Below, piece by piece: positions 24,386 to 36,272 of a DNA stretch of 49,156 bases (position 1 is its first letter; the number at the start of each line of letters is the position of its first letter). A program made the translations under genes and the position numbers. The notes below the pieces were generated by a model. That model saw only the letters and a list, made by a program, of their open reading frames with translations. It made no database searches and was not told where the DNA came from. Origin of the DNA: Coriobacteriia bacterium (lineage in GTDB: Bacteria; Actinomycetota; Coriobacteriia; Anaerosomatales; PALSA-660). Location: positions 1 to 49,156 of the forward strand of contig JAUSAU010000092.1 in assembly GCA_030652345.1 (NCBI GenBank), written 5' to 3'.

Positions 24386-25238
24386 GCGGTTCCGCGGTCT
24401 CCAAAACGTCGAGCGTCTCGTTGAGCGAACCGGAGCGGTAGCCGTCGAGGTCCGCGGCCACGTACGCGAAGCCCGCCAGTCGGACCGCCGACGAGATCTC
24501 GGTCCGACGGGCCCAGGCGGCGTCCATCTCGGTGGGGTCGATCTCGACACGGGCGACATCGCCGTGGCTGCGGACGCGGAACTGCCGGAGCCCCATGCTC
24601 CTGAGGGCATCCTCTGCCCGGGCGACGCGTCGGAGTGCTTCGTCGTCGATGGTCGAGCCGTACGGGAACCGCGAGGCCAGACACGCCATCGACGGTTTGT
24701 CGTGGTTGGGGAGTCCGAGCAGTGACGCGATCCGGCGGATATCGGCCTTCGTCATGCCGGCGGCGGCCAGCGGGCTGATCACGCCGAACTCGGCGGCGGC
24801 ACGGCGCCCCGGCCTGTGGTCGTCCGCGTCGTCCGCGTTGCTGCCGTCAGCGAGTGCGGTGAGCCCGCGCGTGTCCGCGACCGTGCGCAGGAGTCCGAAG
24901 AGTTCGAGCTTGCAGTAGTAGCATCGGTCCGGCGGGTTCGAGTGGAACCGCGGGTCCGAGAGCTCATGCGTGTCGATCTCGAGGAGGTGCAGCCCGAGTT
25001 CGCGGGCGAGCGCGGCGGCTGCGACAGCGTCCGATTCCGGGTAGGTGTCAGAGCGCGCGAGCACCGCGACGGTACGGTCCCCGAGCACGGAGTGCGCGGC
25101 GACCGCGAGCAGTGTCGAGTCGACGCCGCCCGAATACGCCACGAGCAGGCTGTCGAGGCCCGCGAGGTGCTCGCACAGCGCGTCGTACTTCTGTTCCGCG
25201 GTCGCTTCCACATGTCCTCCGGCGTCCGGACCCGTCAT
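24366..25238 (-). CDS. larE: LarE-type ATP-dependent sacrificial sulfur transferase (PP-loop family)
   Basis: LarE adenylates the pyridine biscarboxylate precursor and donates its own Cys sulfur in making the nickel-pincer cofactor of lactate racemase and related enzymes. The P-loop is [11 protein letters not shown] near residue 35. [13 protein letters not shown] and [15 protein letters not shown], which holds the conserved sulfur-donor Cys, fit LarE better than NadE or QueC. Two starts are possible: ATG 25238, with TAGAAT eight bases upstream and so perhaps leaderless, and GTG 25211, with GGAGG four bases upstream. LarB, LarC and LarA are not in the window, so its substrate is unproven. The gene is divergent from acs and overlaps the ABC1 kinase end. 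Confidence 0.85.
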   Translation of the reverse strand: MTGPDAGGHVEATAEQKYDALCEHLAGLDSLLVAYSGGVDSTLLAVAAHSVLGDRTVAVLARSDTYPESDAVAAAALARELGLHLLEIDTHELSDPRFHSNPPDRCYYCKLELFGLLRTVADTRGLTALADGSNADDADDHRPGRRAAAEFGVISPLAAAGMTKADIRRIASLLGLPNHDKPSMACLASRFPYGSTIDDEALRRVARAEDALRSMGLRQFRVRSHGDVARVEIDPTEMDAAWARRTEISSAVRLAGFAYVAADLDGYRSGSLNETLDVLETAEPLTPPSP

Positions 25239-25245
25239 CCGCGCG

Positions 25246-25251
25246 ATTCTA
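25246..25251 (-). promoter_or_regulatory. Probable -10 element TAGAAT of larE
   Basis: On the minus strand TAGAAT ends seven bases before ATG 25238, the same leaderless layout as the GlnR-like gene. No -35 is recognised. Confidence 0.4.
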
Positions 25252-25337
25252 TCACCGCACTCGCGCCCCGGATGGGGCACAATCGACTACGCCGGACGAG
25301 CGCGCGGAGACCCGCGCCGTGTGTGAGGAGCTGCGTC

Positions 25338-27320
<1,983 letters not shown>

Positions 27321-27332
27321 GCCGATCGCGCG

Positions 27333-27878
27333 CTACGGCCGGGCGGCGTCGCTCTCCCAGGGCGTCTCGGAGCCCGATGCGGTGTAGCGTGCGGCCGCAT
27401 AGAGCAGGTCCGCCGCCCGGTTGACGAACGCGAGCGCCGTCGCGGCTCCCGTGGCGCCGTCCAGGGCGGTCACCAGCCGCCGCTCGGCGCGGCGCAGGAC
27501 GGCGCGCGCCACCTGCAGCCGCGATGCCGAGGTGTCCCCGCCCGGGATGACGAAGCCGGCGAACGCCCCGCTGCGCTCCTCATACCGGTCGATGACGCGC
27601 TCGAGCGCCGTGATGTCGTCGGCATCCGGCAGCGCATGCGGCGTCCCGTGGCCCACGGCGGCGGATAGGGCCGCTGAGCAGTCGAAGAGCCGGTGCTGCA
27701 CGAAGCCGAGCGCGGCATCGAGCTCGCTGTCGACGATGCCGTCGCGGGCGAGGCCGATGTGGCAGTTCGCCTCGTCCAGCGCGCCGAAGGCCTCGATGAG
27801 GGGATCGTCCTTGCGCGCGCGGTGGCCGTCCGCGTACGAGGTCATGCCGTCGTCGCCGGTGCGGGTGTACAAGGACAT
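27333..27878 (-). CDS. ATP:cob(I)alamin adenosyltransferase (PduO type)
   Basis: This enzyme makes adenosylcobalamin from cob(I)alamin and ATP. The 181-residue protein starts with SLYTRTGDDGMTSYADGHR, the ATP-binding N-terminus of PduO/MMAB enzymes. GALDEANCHIGLA follows, then FVIPGGDTSASRLQVARAV with RRAERRL, the conserved cobalamin- and ATP-binding stretch, and FVNRAADLLYAAAR. AGGAG lies eight bases before the ATG. It is the first gene of a same-strand run towards acs, and the surface-protein operon lies upstream on the same strand. No B12-dependent enzyme is in the window. Confidence 0.92.
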   Translation of the reverse strand: MSLYTRTGDDGMTSYADGHRARKDDPLIEAFGALDEANCHIGLARDGIVDSELDAALGFVQHRLFDCSAALSAAVGHGTPHALPDADDITALERVIDRYEERSGAFAGFVIPGGDTSASRLQVARAVLRRAERRLVTALDGATGAATALAFVNRAADLLYAAARYTASGSETPWESDAARP

Positions 27879-27946
27879 CGCGATCGCTCCTCACGAGGTG
27901 TTCCGGGTCAGGTTCATCCTACCCGTCCTCGCCATGCCCGGGGCGG

Positions 27947-28582
27947 TCAGTGCGTACGAAGGGGGGCATGCGCCTGTCGGATCGACGTGATGTATGTGCC
28001 GTCCCGGTCGATCTCGAAGTAGCATCGCCTCCACACCGCCCCGTTCGTGCCGGTGAGCGCCGAGGCCAACGCACTCGCATCGGCGGGAGGACGCGTGGAG
28101 GGGACCGGATTGGCGGTCACCTTGACCGGTGCCCGCAGGGCGACCGTCATCGTCGCGGTGCGCTCGCCTGTGTCGATGATGTAGGCGCCATCGGTGGGGA
28201 CGTCGCCGTAGGACGCGGCGACTGCCGCAGCGGCCTTTCCCGAGACGCGTTGAACATAGACGATCCGGACCTCGAGCGCCGTCCCGCTGCCCTCCATCGA
28301 CACGAAGCGCACGAGCGCGCCCCGTGGGGCGGTGTCGGCCCCGGCAGAGGCGCCGATACCGGCGGCAGCGGGTGCCGGCGTGAGAGTCGCCGGCGTCGCG
28401 GGCAGTGCACGCACGGCGTTCGACACGCGGAGTTCGCGATCGAGTCGCGCCTCGATCGAGGAGAGCCGGTATTCGAGCCAGAACACGGCCGTCCCGCTCA
28501 CGGCGAGTGCGACGAAGAGCGCGATCACGATGCTCAGGTCGGGAAGCAGTCGACGACGTTCGGGACGTCCGTCGCCGCTCAT
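27947..28582 (-). CDS. Membrane-anchored protein of the unrecognised paralogous family (member E)
   Basis: This 211-residue protein resembles member C. A basic cytoplasmic N-terminus leads into a membrane helix (about 14-36) and a coiled-coil-like stretch (LEYRLSSIEARLDRELRV). A Pro/Ala/Thr linker then leads to an exported domain with VYVQRVSGKAAAAVAASYGD and YIIDTGERTATMTVA. The C-terminus keeps the Gly turn (DRDGTYITSI) but not the final WIP. ATG 28582 overlaps the stop of the upstream surface-protein gene by ATGA, so the two are translated together. This links the family to an exported, Ig-like protein operon and is the best functional clue to it. Confidence 0.82.
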   Translation of the reverse strand: MSGDGRPERRRLLPDLSIVIALFVALAVSGTAVFWLEYRLSSIEARLDRELRVSNAVRALPATPATLTPAPAAAGIGASAGADTAPRGALVRFVSMEGSGTALEVRIVYVQRVSGKAAAAVAASYGDVPTDGAYIIDTGERTATMTVALRAPVKVTANPVPSTRPPADASALASALTGTNGAVWRRCYFEIDRDGTYITSIRQAHAPLRTH

Positions 28583-29220
28583 GAGGGTCGATGCGCGACT
28601 TCGGGCGACCGGTCGGCAACCGGCGGTCCATCGCTCCGGCGCCGCGAGCGACTGCTGCGCGCCCTGCCGCCGATGGACACCACGACGATCGCCACGATCG
28701 CGATCGCCGCCAGATACGACCATGGTGCCGAGCGCTGGATCATCGCGACGAGCGAGAACCACTGGCGCTCGATCCATGAGGCGGGGGCGACTTCGATACG
28801 CAGGCGCGGACCGGCCGCGATGTTGTACTGACCGCCACCGGGTGCCGCGATCGGCCGCGCTACGAGGATGGTCCGGTACTCGCCGGCCTCCAGATCGGCC
28901 GGAAGAGACATCACGGTCGTGACGGAACCCTTCTCGTTCGGGGCGAGCGTGAGCACCTCGGGCTCGAACGTGAACCATGCAGGCTCCGCCGGCCGCGCTC
29001 CGCTGTCGCCGAGTGCGAACATGCGGTAGACCGTCGGCTCGGTCCCGCTGTTCGTGATCGTGATCGCCTGGAGCGTCACCCGCTGGCCGGGACGGACCGG
29101 CCCGGGAAGCGTGATCCGCCCGATATCCGATGCGACTCCGACAGATGCGATCGCGCAGGTCGGAGCCGGAAGTGCGAGCAGTGCCGCGGCGATCGCCAGA
29201 GCCAGTGTCGTCCGTCTCAT
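28579..29220 (-). CDS. Secreted, C-terminally membrane-anchored Ig-like surface protein
   Basis: This 213-residue exported protein has a signal peptide (about 1-25), an Ig-like beta domain and a C-terminal membrane helix (about 165-190) with a basic cytoplasmic tail. RVTLQAITITNSGTEPTVYR and LTLAPNEKGSVTTVMSLPAD, then AGEYRTILVARP, resemble the peptidoglycan-binding part of DUF916/WxL-locus proteins and chaperone-like Ig domains; this is a resemblance only. GAGGAGG lies six bases before ATG 29220. An ATG at 29235 lacks a ribosome site. It sits between the secreted gene at 29304-29834 and member E, coupled to the latter. Confidence 0.78.
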   Translation of the reverse strand: MRRTTLALAIAAALLALPAPTCAIASVGVASDIGRITLPGPVRPGQRVTLQAITITNSGTEPTVYRMFALGDSGARPAEPAWFTFEPEVLTLAPNEKGSVTTVMSLPADLEAGEYRTILVARPIAAPGGGQYNIAAGPRLRIEVAPASWIERQWFSLVAMIQRSAPWSYLAAIAIVAIVVVSIGGRARSSRSRRRSDGPPVADRSPEVAHRPS

Positions 29221-29249
29221 CGCGCGCCTCCTCATCGGTCTGTGCGTAG

Positions 29250-29282
29250 CGGAAGGGCCGGCGATATCCGTCGGCCCTTCCG
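29250..29282 (-). terminator. Intercistronic hairpin between surface-protein genes
   Basis: A perfect 11-bp stem (29250-29260 with 29272-29282) with an 11-base loop lies between the two surface-protein genes and has no T tract. It may partly terminate or protect the upstream mRNA, giving more of the first protein than of the second. Confidence 0.5.
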
Positions 29283-29303
29283 GCTGTCCGCTGTCTGCGA
29301 GTG

Positions 29304-29834
29304 CTACTGGGGGCCGTTCTCGTCAGTGGCGATGATCGTCGCAGCCCAGTTGTATGCGCCGGGGGTCGTGATTTGAGTACCCGTCTTCGCGTTGCTGTGG
29401 AAGGTCAGGACCTCGGTCGGGGCCATCGCACCCAGAGAAATCTGCTGAGCGGTCGTGTTGATGAACACGGGGAGCGAGTCGACCTCCATGTGCTGGCGGA
29501 TCGCCCAGGACAACTCGTTGGCGCCAGGGTAGCCATCGACGCCGAAGGTGAGAGTCGTACCGGCGGCGTTGGTCGGCAGACCCTCGGCGACCATGTTCAG
29601 GAATACGCCGCGGTTACCGCTGTTGGTGACGACGATGTCGTCGCCGACGGAGCAGACGCCGCACTCGGCCGCGAAGGTCTGGGCCGATCCTGCCGAGATC
29701 TCGAGCGAGTAGTTCGCCGGCTCGGCGATCACGATCTCCGAGGTGACTGCGCCGCCGAGAGCCCACGCCGGGACGGTGATGGCCATGACGAGCACGAACA
29801 CGAGCACTGCCGCGGTATTCCTGTATCCGTTCAT
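29304..29834 (-). CDS. Secreted surface protein of unknown function (WxL/TasA-like layout)
   Basis: This is a 176-residue secreted protein with a clear signal peptide (hydrophobic 9-22, cleavage likely after PAWA). The mature part is beta-rich: SEIVIAEPANYSLEIS, DDIVVTNSGNRGVFLNMV, LTFGVDGYPGANELSWAI and a C-terminal GAYNWAATIIATDEN. Two Cys in AAECGVCSV may form a disulfide. The size, glycine/asparagine content and the next gene's Ig-like anchor recall WxL-type or TasA/camelysin-type surface subunits, but no diagnostic motif is present. AGGAGG lies about six bases before the ATG. It heads an operon of three on the minus strand. Confidence 0.78.
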   Translation of the reverse strand: MNGYRNTAAVLVFVLVMAITVPAWALGGAVTSEIVIAEPANYSLEISAGSAQTFAAECGVCSVGDDIVVTNSGNRGVFLNMVAEGLPTNAAGTTLTFGVDGYPGANELSWAIRQHMEVDSLPVFINTTAQQISLGAMAPTEVLTFHSNAKTGTQITTPGAYNWAATIIATDENGPQ

Positions 29835-30024
29835 CGTTCGCCTCCTGCTGATCGCCGCCCATCTGATGGGGGCGGGCTCCTCGATCCGGTCGGCCTGTTG
29901 TCTTGGAGTGATCGTCTGTGGCCGTCACAGGAGGTATCGGAGGTCGAACGGTCGTACTTTAGCGATAAAAGGACATAAACGGCGCCGAACGGTCATTTGA
30001 GCACGACCAAAGGCGACATACGGC
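29835..30024 (-). promoter_or_regulatory. Leader and promoter region of the surface-protein operon
   Basis: The 190-base gap between the glnD end and the surface operon start is relatively AT-rich at 29950-30000. It has GAACGGTC twice, a TAAAGT that could be a -10, and a hairpin CTGTG/CACAG (29916-29920, 29926-29930). I recognise no riboswitch class. Confidence 0.35.
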
Positions 30025-32301
30025 TTACAGACGGTCGCGTACGCGCATCGTGAGATGGCCGAGCTCACCGTGATCGGTCACAGGCTCGCCGGTGCTGTCC
30101 GTGACGTGGAACGTGTCGGTGGCGACCCCGTCACGCGTCAGGGCGCGCGCCCGGTGGATCTGCAGTCCGGAGTCGGCGATCGCGCGTGCGACATCATGGA
30201 GCAGGCCGATCCGATCGGAGGCGACCACCCGGAGCGCCGTCGCATAGCTGTCGGAAGGTTCGATGGTCGCGCGGGCCCGGACCCGTGCTCGTCCGGCCGG
30301 GTAGGTGCGACGCCTCTGCTCAAGACGGACGGCGAGGGCGCGCGGATCCGCGAGGCCTGAACGCAGCGTCCGCTCGAACGCCGCCCACGTCGCCGTGTCG
30401 ACATCCGCTCTCGTGTCGGGGCGCACGATGAACACGTCCAATGCGATCCCGTCCGGCGCCTCGTACGCGTCCGCCGTGACGATATCGAGTCCGCCGACCG
30501 CGAACGCGCCGCATATGGTCGCGAAAAGCCCCGGACGATCAGGCGCGGCGACGGTGACGCGCCATGTCCCCTCTGCGGGTCCGGAGGTGACGATCGTGTC
30601 AGCCGCGAGCGCGGCGCCCGAGGACGCGACGCCGTATGCGAGCAGTGCGTGCGCGGCGACCTCCGCGGGGGCGTGTGCCGCGAGGTAGCGCAGCGGGGCG
30701 GCCTCGGTGAACCTGCGTACGCGGTCTCCTTCGACGCCATCGGAGGCGTGCTCGAGGACCGTCGCGCGGGTCGACTCACCGGCCTCCGCGATGCCGGCGC
30801 CGGACGACTCATCGCCCAATGCCGTCGTCAGGCGCGATGCGAGTTCGCCCATCAGCGCCGAGTGCCACGGTGTCCACACCGCCGGGCCCGTCGCCCGCGA
30901 ATCCGCCTCCGCGAGGGCTAGGAGAGGCGCGACGAGATGCCCACGCGCGACTCTCGCGGCGCAGCGCAGGATCACGTCCTCGTCGTGGATGTCCTGTGTC
31001 GATGCCGTCTCCGGCAGGAGGAGGTGCTCGGCGACCAGCAGTGCCGCGTCGTCGGTCGCGGCCGTGTCGAGGCCGAAGCGGGTGCCGAGCGTGCGCATCG
31101 CTGCCGCGCCGCGCGCGGCGTGCCCGGCGCCTCGCTGCGACTTGCCGACGTCGTGTAGCAGTGCCGCGAACGTCAGGACACGGCGATCCTCGACCCCCAG
31201 GGTGGACCCGGCTCCCGTGCGGCCGACGAGCGACGCGCAGCGGAGCGAGTGGGCCCCGACGGTGTAGAGATGGCCGAGGCCGGGCCGGCGCACGTGCATC
31301 AGTTCGCCGAACGCGGGGACGAGGTCGTCGAGCAGTCCCGCCCACGCGGCATCTTCGAGGATGGAAAGGGAACCGTCTCCCTCTTCGGCCAAGGCGAACA
31401 GGGCGTCGGCATCGAGCGGTCCGGCGAGTGGTTCGACATGACCCGGGCGCCGCACTCTCAGCCGCCGACGGGCTCGCAGCAGCAGGTGGTGCGTGTCGGC
31501 GAGCGCCGACTGCAGTCGCTCGGCATCGATGCCCGATCCCGCTGCCGCCTCGAGCGTGAGGAGCGACGTCGGTCTCGGCGACTGCACGTGCACCGACCAG
31601 CGGGCGGCAGTGATGAGGGCTGCCGCCCGGCTCAGGAGCACACATTCGTCCGCGCTGAGAGCGCCCGACCCGCGCAGTGCGTCGGGCGTGTGGGCGACGG
31701 TCCCGCTGAGCGCCGCCGCCGCCCATGTGAGCTCGTCCAGGTCGCGCTGTCCGCCCGCTCCGTTCTTCAGGTCGGGTTCGAGCAGGTAGGGCGATCCCGG
31801 TCGCGCCCGTGCCGCGAGTCCTCCGACGATCCTCCGCGCCCGCCGGCCTGCCTCAGCAGAGACCTCACGAAGCGTCCGCCGGGCGATTTCGGGAGCACCA
31901 CACAACTCGCGCCCGGTCAGCGTCGCGGTCAGCGTCTGTATGTCCTCGCGACAGACGCGGATGTGATCGCGTCGCGTGCGGACCTGGTGTCCCACCTTCA
32001 GACCTGCGTCCCACAGCGGGTAGAGGACCGCTTCGAGGGCGGGCTTGAGTTCGGACGCCGGCGCATCCGTGATCACGAGCAGGTCGAGGTCGGAGTGCGG
32101 GAGCAGGCGCCGCGCGCCCCAGCCACCCAGTGCGAGGACCGCCCACGGCGACCCGAGGCGCGACAGCGCCGCCTCCGCGAGTGCGGAGACGGCGCTGTCG
32201 GTCAGGTCGCTCAGGTCGCGCGCGGCGTCGGGCCCGGGCGTCGCAGCGGCGATGAGAGCCGCTCGATCGCGGAGGAACCGGTCGACCCCGTTGTCCGCCA
32301 C
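30025..32301 (-). CDS. glnD: [Protein-PII] uridylyltransferase / uridylyl-removing enzyme
   Basis: GlnD senses glutamine and adds or removes UMP on PII. From GTG 32301 the protein has 758 residues. The nucleotidyltransferase motif LGGWGARRLLPHSDLDLLV is at residues 58-76, and LLEPDLKNGAGGQRDLDEL matches the conserved central block. The HD domain has FAALLHDVGKSQRGAGH and the C-terminus carries two ACT domains (APDRPGLFATICGAFAVGG and ASDRIGLLHDVARAIADSG). It is somewhat shorter than the enterobacterial enzyme. The start lies four bases after the glnB stop, with no strong ribosome site, so coupling to glnB is likely. A longer frame to 32448 would overlap glnB. It ends the amt-glnB-glnD operon. 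Confidence 0.95.
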   Translation of the reverse strand: MADNGVDRFLRDRAALIAAATPGPDAARDLSDLTDSAVSALAEAALSRLGSPWAVLALGGWGARRLLPHSDLDLLVITDAPASELKPALEAVLYPLWDAGLKVGHQVRTRRDHIRVCREDIQTLTATLTGRELCGAPEIARRTLREVSAEAGRRARRIVGGLAARARPGSPYLLEPDLKNGAGGQRDLDELTWAAAALSGTVAHTPDALRGSGALSADECVLLSRAAALITAARWSVHVQSPRPTSLLTLEAAAGSGIDAERLQSALADTHHLLLRARRRLRVRRPGHVEPLAGPLDADALFALAEEGDGSLSILEDAAWAGLLDDLVPAFGELMHVRRPGLGHLYTVGAHSLRCASLVGRTGAGSTLGVEDRRVLTFAALLHDVGKSQRGAGHAARGAAAMRTLGTRFGLDTAATDDAALLVAEHLLLPETASTQDIHDEDVILRCAARVARGHLVAPLLALAEADSRATGPAVWTPWHSALMGELASRLTTALGDESSGAGIAEAGESTRATVLEHASDGVEGDRVRRFTEAAPLRYLAAHAPAEVAAHALLAYGVASSGAALAADTIVTSGPAEGTWRVTVAAPDRPGLFATICGAFAVGGLDIVTADAYEAPDGIALDVFIVRPDTRADVDTATWAAFERTLRSGLADPRALAVRLEQRRRTYPAGRARVRARATIEPSDSYATALRVVASDRIGLLHDVARAIADSGLQIHRARALTRDGVATDTFHVTDSTGEPVTDHGELGHLTMRVRDRL

Positions 32302-32305
32302 GGGC

Positions 32306-33902
<1,597 letters not shown>

Positions 33903-33926
33903 CCGTCGTCTCCTTCCCGTCGTGGC

Positions 33927-33946
33927 GGGGCGTCCCTGTGCGCCCC
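33927..33946 (-). promoter_or_regulatory. Hairpin in the amt leader
   Basis: GGGGCG and CGCCCC (33927-33932, 33941-33946) can pair around an eight-base loop, between the GlnR-like box and the amt ribosome site. Its role is unknown; no T tract follows. Confidence 0.35.
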
Positions 33947-33974
33947 GTCGCTGACTGCATGGTGGGTGGCATCT

Positions 33975-34001
33975 GTTTCACCGGTGTTTCGCCGCCGTGA
34001 C
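33975..34001 (-). promoter_or_regulatory. GlnR-type operator upstream of amt
   Basis: On the minus strand: GTCAC, six bases, GAAAC, six bases, GAAAC. This keeps the 11-bp period and the GTnAC-n6-GAAAC core of the known GlnR box. It agrees with the half site before glnA and with the GlnR-like gene at 5371. Confidence 0.7.
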
Positions 34002-34093
34002 GGTCCGGAGAAACATCGAAAAGCGGGCGAAACATGGACGAGGACGCGCCGGATCCGCCCGAGCGGCTCGATCGCCGAGCGCTGCGGTGAGGG

Positions 34094-36082
34094 CTATCGC
34101 GCGGAGACGGCGACCCCGAGCACGTTCGCTCTGGCGGCGTACGCGGCAGAGAGGGCCCGCAGAGATGCACGGGGGAGGTGACCCGCTGAATACGCGGCTC
34201 GCGCCTCCGAGGCGAGCCTGCTCGCGCGGCTCTCGGCCGCCAGCATCGATGGTGCGAGACTCCCGCTGCTGACGAGGGAGTGCGCATAGGCGCTTGCGAG
34301 CGTCGCCGCGAGGGCGTCCGCGGTTGCGGCGACGCGGTTCCACGCTCCGTACGCTCTCGTGTCCGACGCACGCCGGCTTCGGGATCCGCTTCTGCGGCGC
34401 TTGCCGTAGAAGGAGCGCGCGAGACGAGCGTCGCGCGCACACACCCGCGCGGCCGAGCGAGCCCGGGCCAGGATGGCGGGCGCGGTGGCGAGCGATGTCC
34501 TGGCCAGCACGGCCCCGTCCTTCGGCCCGATCGTGACGCTGCTCGCGAGGCGGCCGTCGTTCACAGCCCGCGCCTGCGCGCCGAGCAGGCGGCGGTAGAG
34601 CGCACCGAGCGGAACGGTGCGTGCGGTCCCGCTCGCGTTCACGACGGCGATGCCGCCCGTGAACCGTCGCACGTAGACGTCTGGGGCACCGGCCTGCTCG
34701 GCCGGGCCGAGCGGCTGGCCGAGCCACCCGCGCCCGCGACCCGCGCCGTCGTATTCGTCGAACCAGAGGAGTCCGAGGCCGCCGTGACCGTTCGTGTTGA
34801 TCTCGTAGCTGAAGAACCCGTCGCCCAGGAGCGCCGTTGTCAGGCCGAAACGCATCTTCCGGTAGTTCGGGATGAACCCCGGCTTCGCGGCCGGATTCAC
34901 GTAGGAGCCGTCGCCCGTCGCCGAGGGGCCGCCGTCGTCCTCGTACGTCTCGATCGTCGTGAGGTTCGGCTGTCGCGCGTTCGCCAGCCACTCGAGGTAG
35001 CCGCCGACGTCCTCGACAGGTCCGAACACGAAGTCGTGCCACGGCATACTGGCGGCGTCGGCGTTCGGGAACGCCTCGAGGTTGTTGCCGTTCAGCGTCG
35101 GGTAGTTGGGGTAGCCCCAATTCGTCATCAGGATCCGGTCGTCGCCGAGCAACGCTCGAAGCCGCAGTTCGTACCCGGTGAGCCCCGTGTTCCATGCGTC
35201 GTCGAACGCATCGTAGGTCGGTGGCACCGAGTTGGAGCGTCCCGGGTCGATCGAGCGCGCGGTCGAGTCGCCGATGAGCCACGATTCGTTCCCGTCCGCC
35301 CGGTCGATCATCATGCCGTCCCACGCGGCGGTGGTGGCGAGCACCGAAGCCGCCCGGGCGTTGTACTCGCCCCAGGTCTCCGGGCCGACGGCCGCATCGA
35401 CCGTGACGCGCGGGCACGCCGCGGTGAGGTCCATGACGAGACTGCCCGGCCAGAAGGCTATGCCTGCCGCGATCCGCGAGCCGATCGAGTGGGACGCAGA
35501 GGGCTTCATGAAACCGCGCTGGAGCGTGAGGGTCCTGCTTGTGGCGTTCACCGCGGTCACGCGCGCGAGCTCGCCGTCGATGACGACGACGTCGTCCGGT
35601 TCGAACAGCGCGACGACTCCGGCCGGTGTCGTGGTGGTCACTGCGGAGACGGCGACCACCGTCTGGTCCGCGGCGATACCGGAGGTGAGCGTCGCTCCGC
35701 ATTGCGTGAGGAGCCACTGCGCCGGGACCTCGACGATCTGGGCGTTCTCCTCATCGGCGAGAGGCAGGTCGGGGTCGTAGGAGATCTCGCACGCGTTGGT
35801 CGCGTTCAGGATGATCTCGTCGGGATGGGCTGCCTTCACCTGCGCGACGACCGCAGGGTCGTCCCATGGGCCGAGGAGCAGCCAGTCGTAGCGTGCGAGC
35901 TGCGCGGCCGGCTGGGACCACGTGTCGGGCCACCACATCGCCAGCCGCGGATACGGGGTCGTGAGCGGGGAGCCGGGTGTCCACGCTCGGGCCGGCTCGG
36001 GCGCTGCCAACCCGCACGCCAGCGCGAACGCCACACATGCGAGCGCGAAAGCGCGCGGCCCGCTCATGTCCGACAGTCGCAT
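34094..36082 (-). CDS. Secreted putative glycoside hydrolase (GHL15-like)
   Basis: This 662-residue exported protein looks like the hypothetical glycosyl hydrolase family 15 (GHL15) fold. A signal peptide (about 10-33) precedes YPRLAMWWPDTWSQPAAQLARYDWLLLGPW, broken here by KAAHPDEIILNAT. Later come WDGMMIDRADGNESWLIGD, a likely catalytic-strand segment, DRILMTNWGYPNYPTLNG, and FFSYEINTNGHGGLGLLWFD. A roughly 75-residue insert with beta character lies between (about 140-205). The last 150 residues are Ala/Arg/Ser-rich and helical, with no known domain. GGAAGGG lies ten bases before the ATG. The substrate is unknown. It is divergent from the lipoprotein gene at 36273. Confidence 0.78.
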   Translation of the reverse strand: MRLSDMSGPRAFALACVAFALACGLAAPEPARAWTPGSPLTTPYPRLAMWWPDTWSQPAAQLARYDWLLLGPWDDPAVVAQVKAAHPDEIILNATNACEISYDPDLPLADEENAQIVEVPAQWLLTQCGATLTSGIAADQTVVAVSAVTTTTPAGVVALFEPDDVVVIDGELARVTAVNATSRTLTLQRGFMKPSASHSIGSRIAAGIAFWPGSLVMDLTAACPRVTVDAAVGPETWGEYNARAASVLATTAAWDGMMIDRADGNESWLIGDSTARSIDPGRSNSVPPTYDAFDDAWNTGLTGYELRLRALLGDDRILMTNWGYPNYPTLNGNNLEAFPNADAASMPWHDFVFGPVEDVGGYLEWLANARQPNLTTIETYEDDGGPSATGDGSYVNPAAKPGFIPNYRKMRFGLTTALLGDGFFSYEINTNGHGGLGLLWFDEYDGAGRGRGWLGQPLGPAEQAGAPDVYVRRFTGGIAVVNASGTARTVPLGALYRRLLGAQARAVNDGRLASSVTIGPKDGAVLARTSLATAPAILARARSAARVCARDARLARSFYGKRRRSGSRSRRASDTRAYGAWNRVAATADALAATLASAYAHSLVSSGSLAPSMLAAESRASRLASEARAAYSAGHLPRASLRALSAAYAARANVLGVAVSAR

Positions 36083-36272
36083 GCCGCCATCACCCTTCCA
36101 TGCGGCATTGTGACACGTCGGCCGGGCGATGCGCGGTGCGGCGTATCACAGGCCGCGGCACGCAGGCTGCGCCGTCGACGAGCGTCGCGGGCGCGCTCGG
36201 ATGCGCACACGTGCGATACTCGCCGAGGAGAGCGCGGCCGGACACCCGCGCACGAACGAGGGGAGCATCACC

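Noticed and set aside
29835..30024. A c-di-GMP riboswitch before the surface operon
   Set aside because: The conserved GEMM core sequences could not be found on the minus strand.
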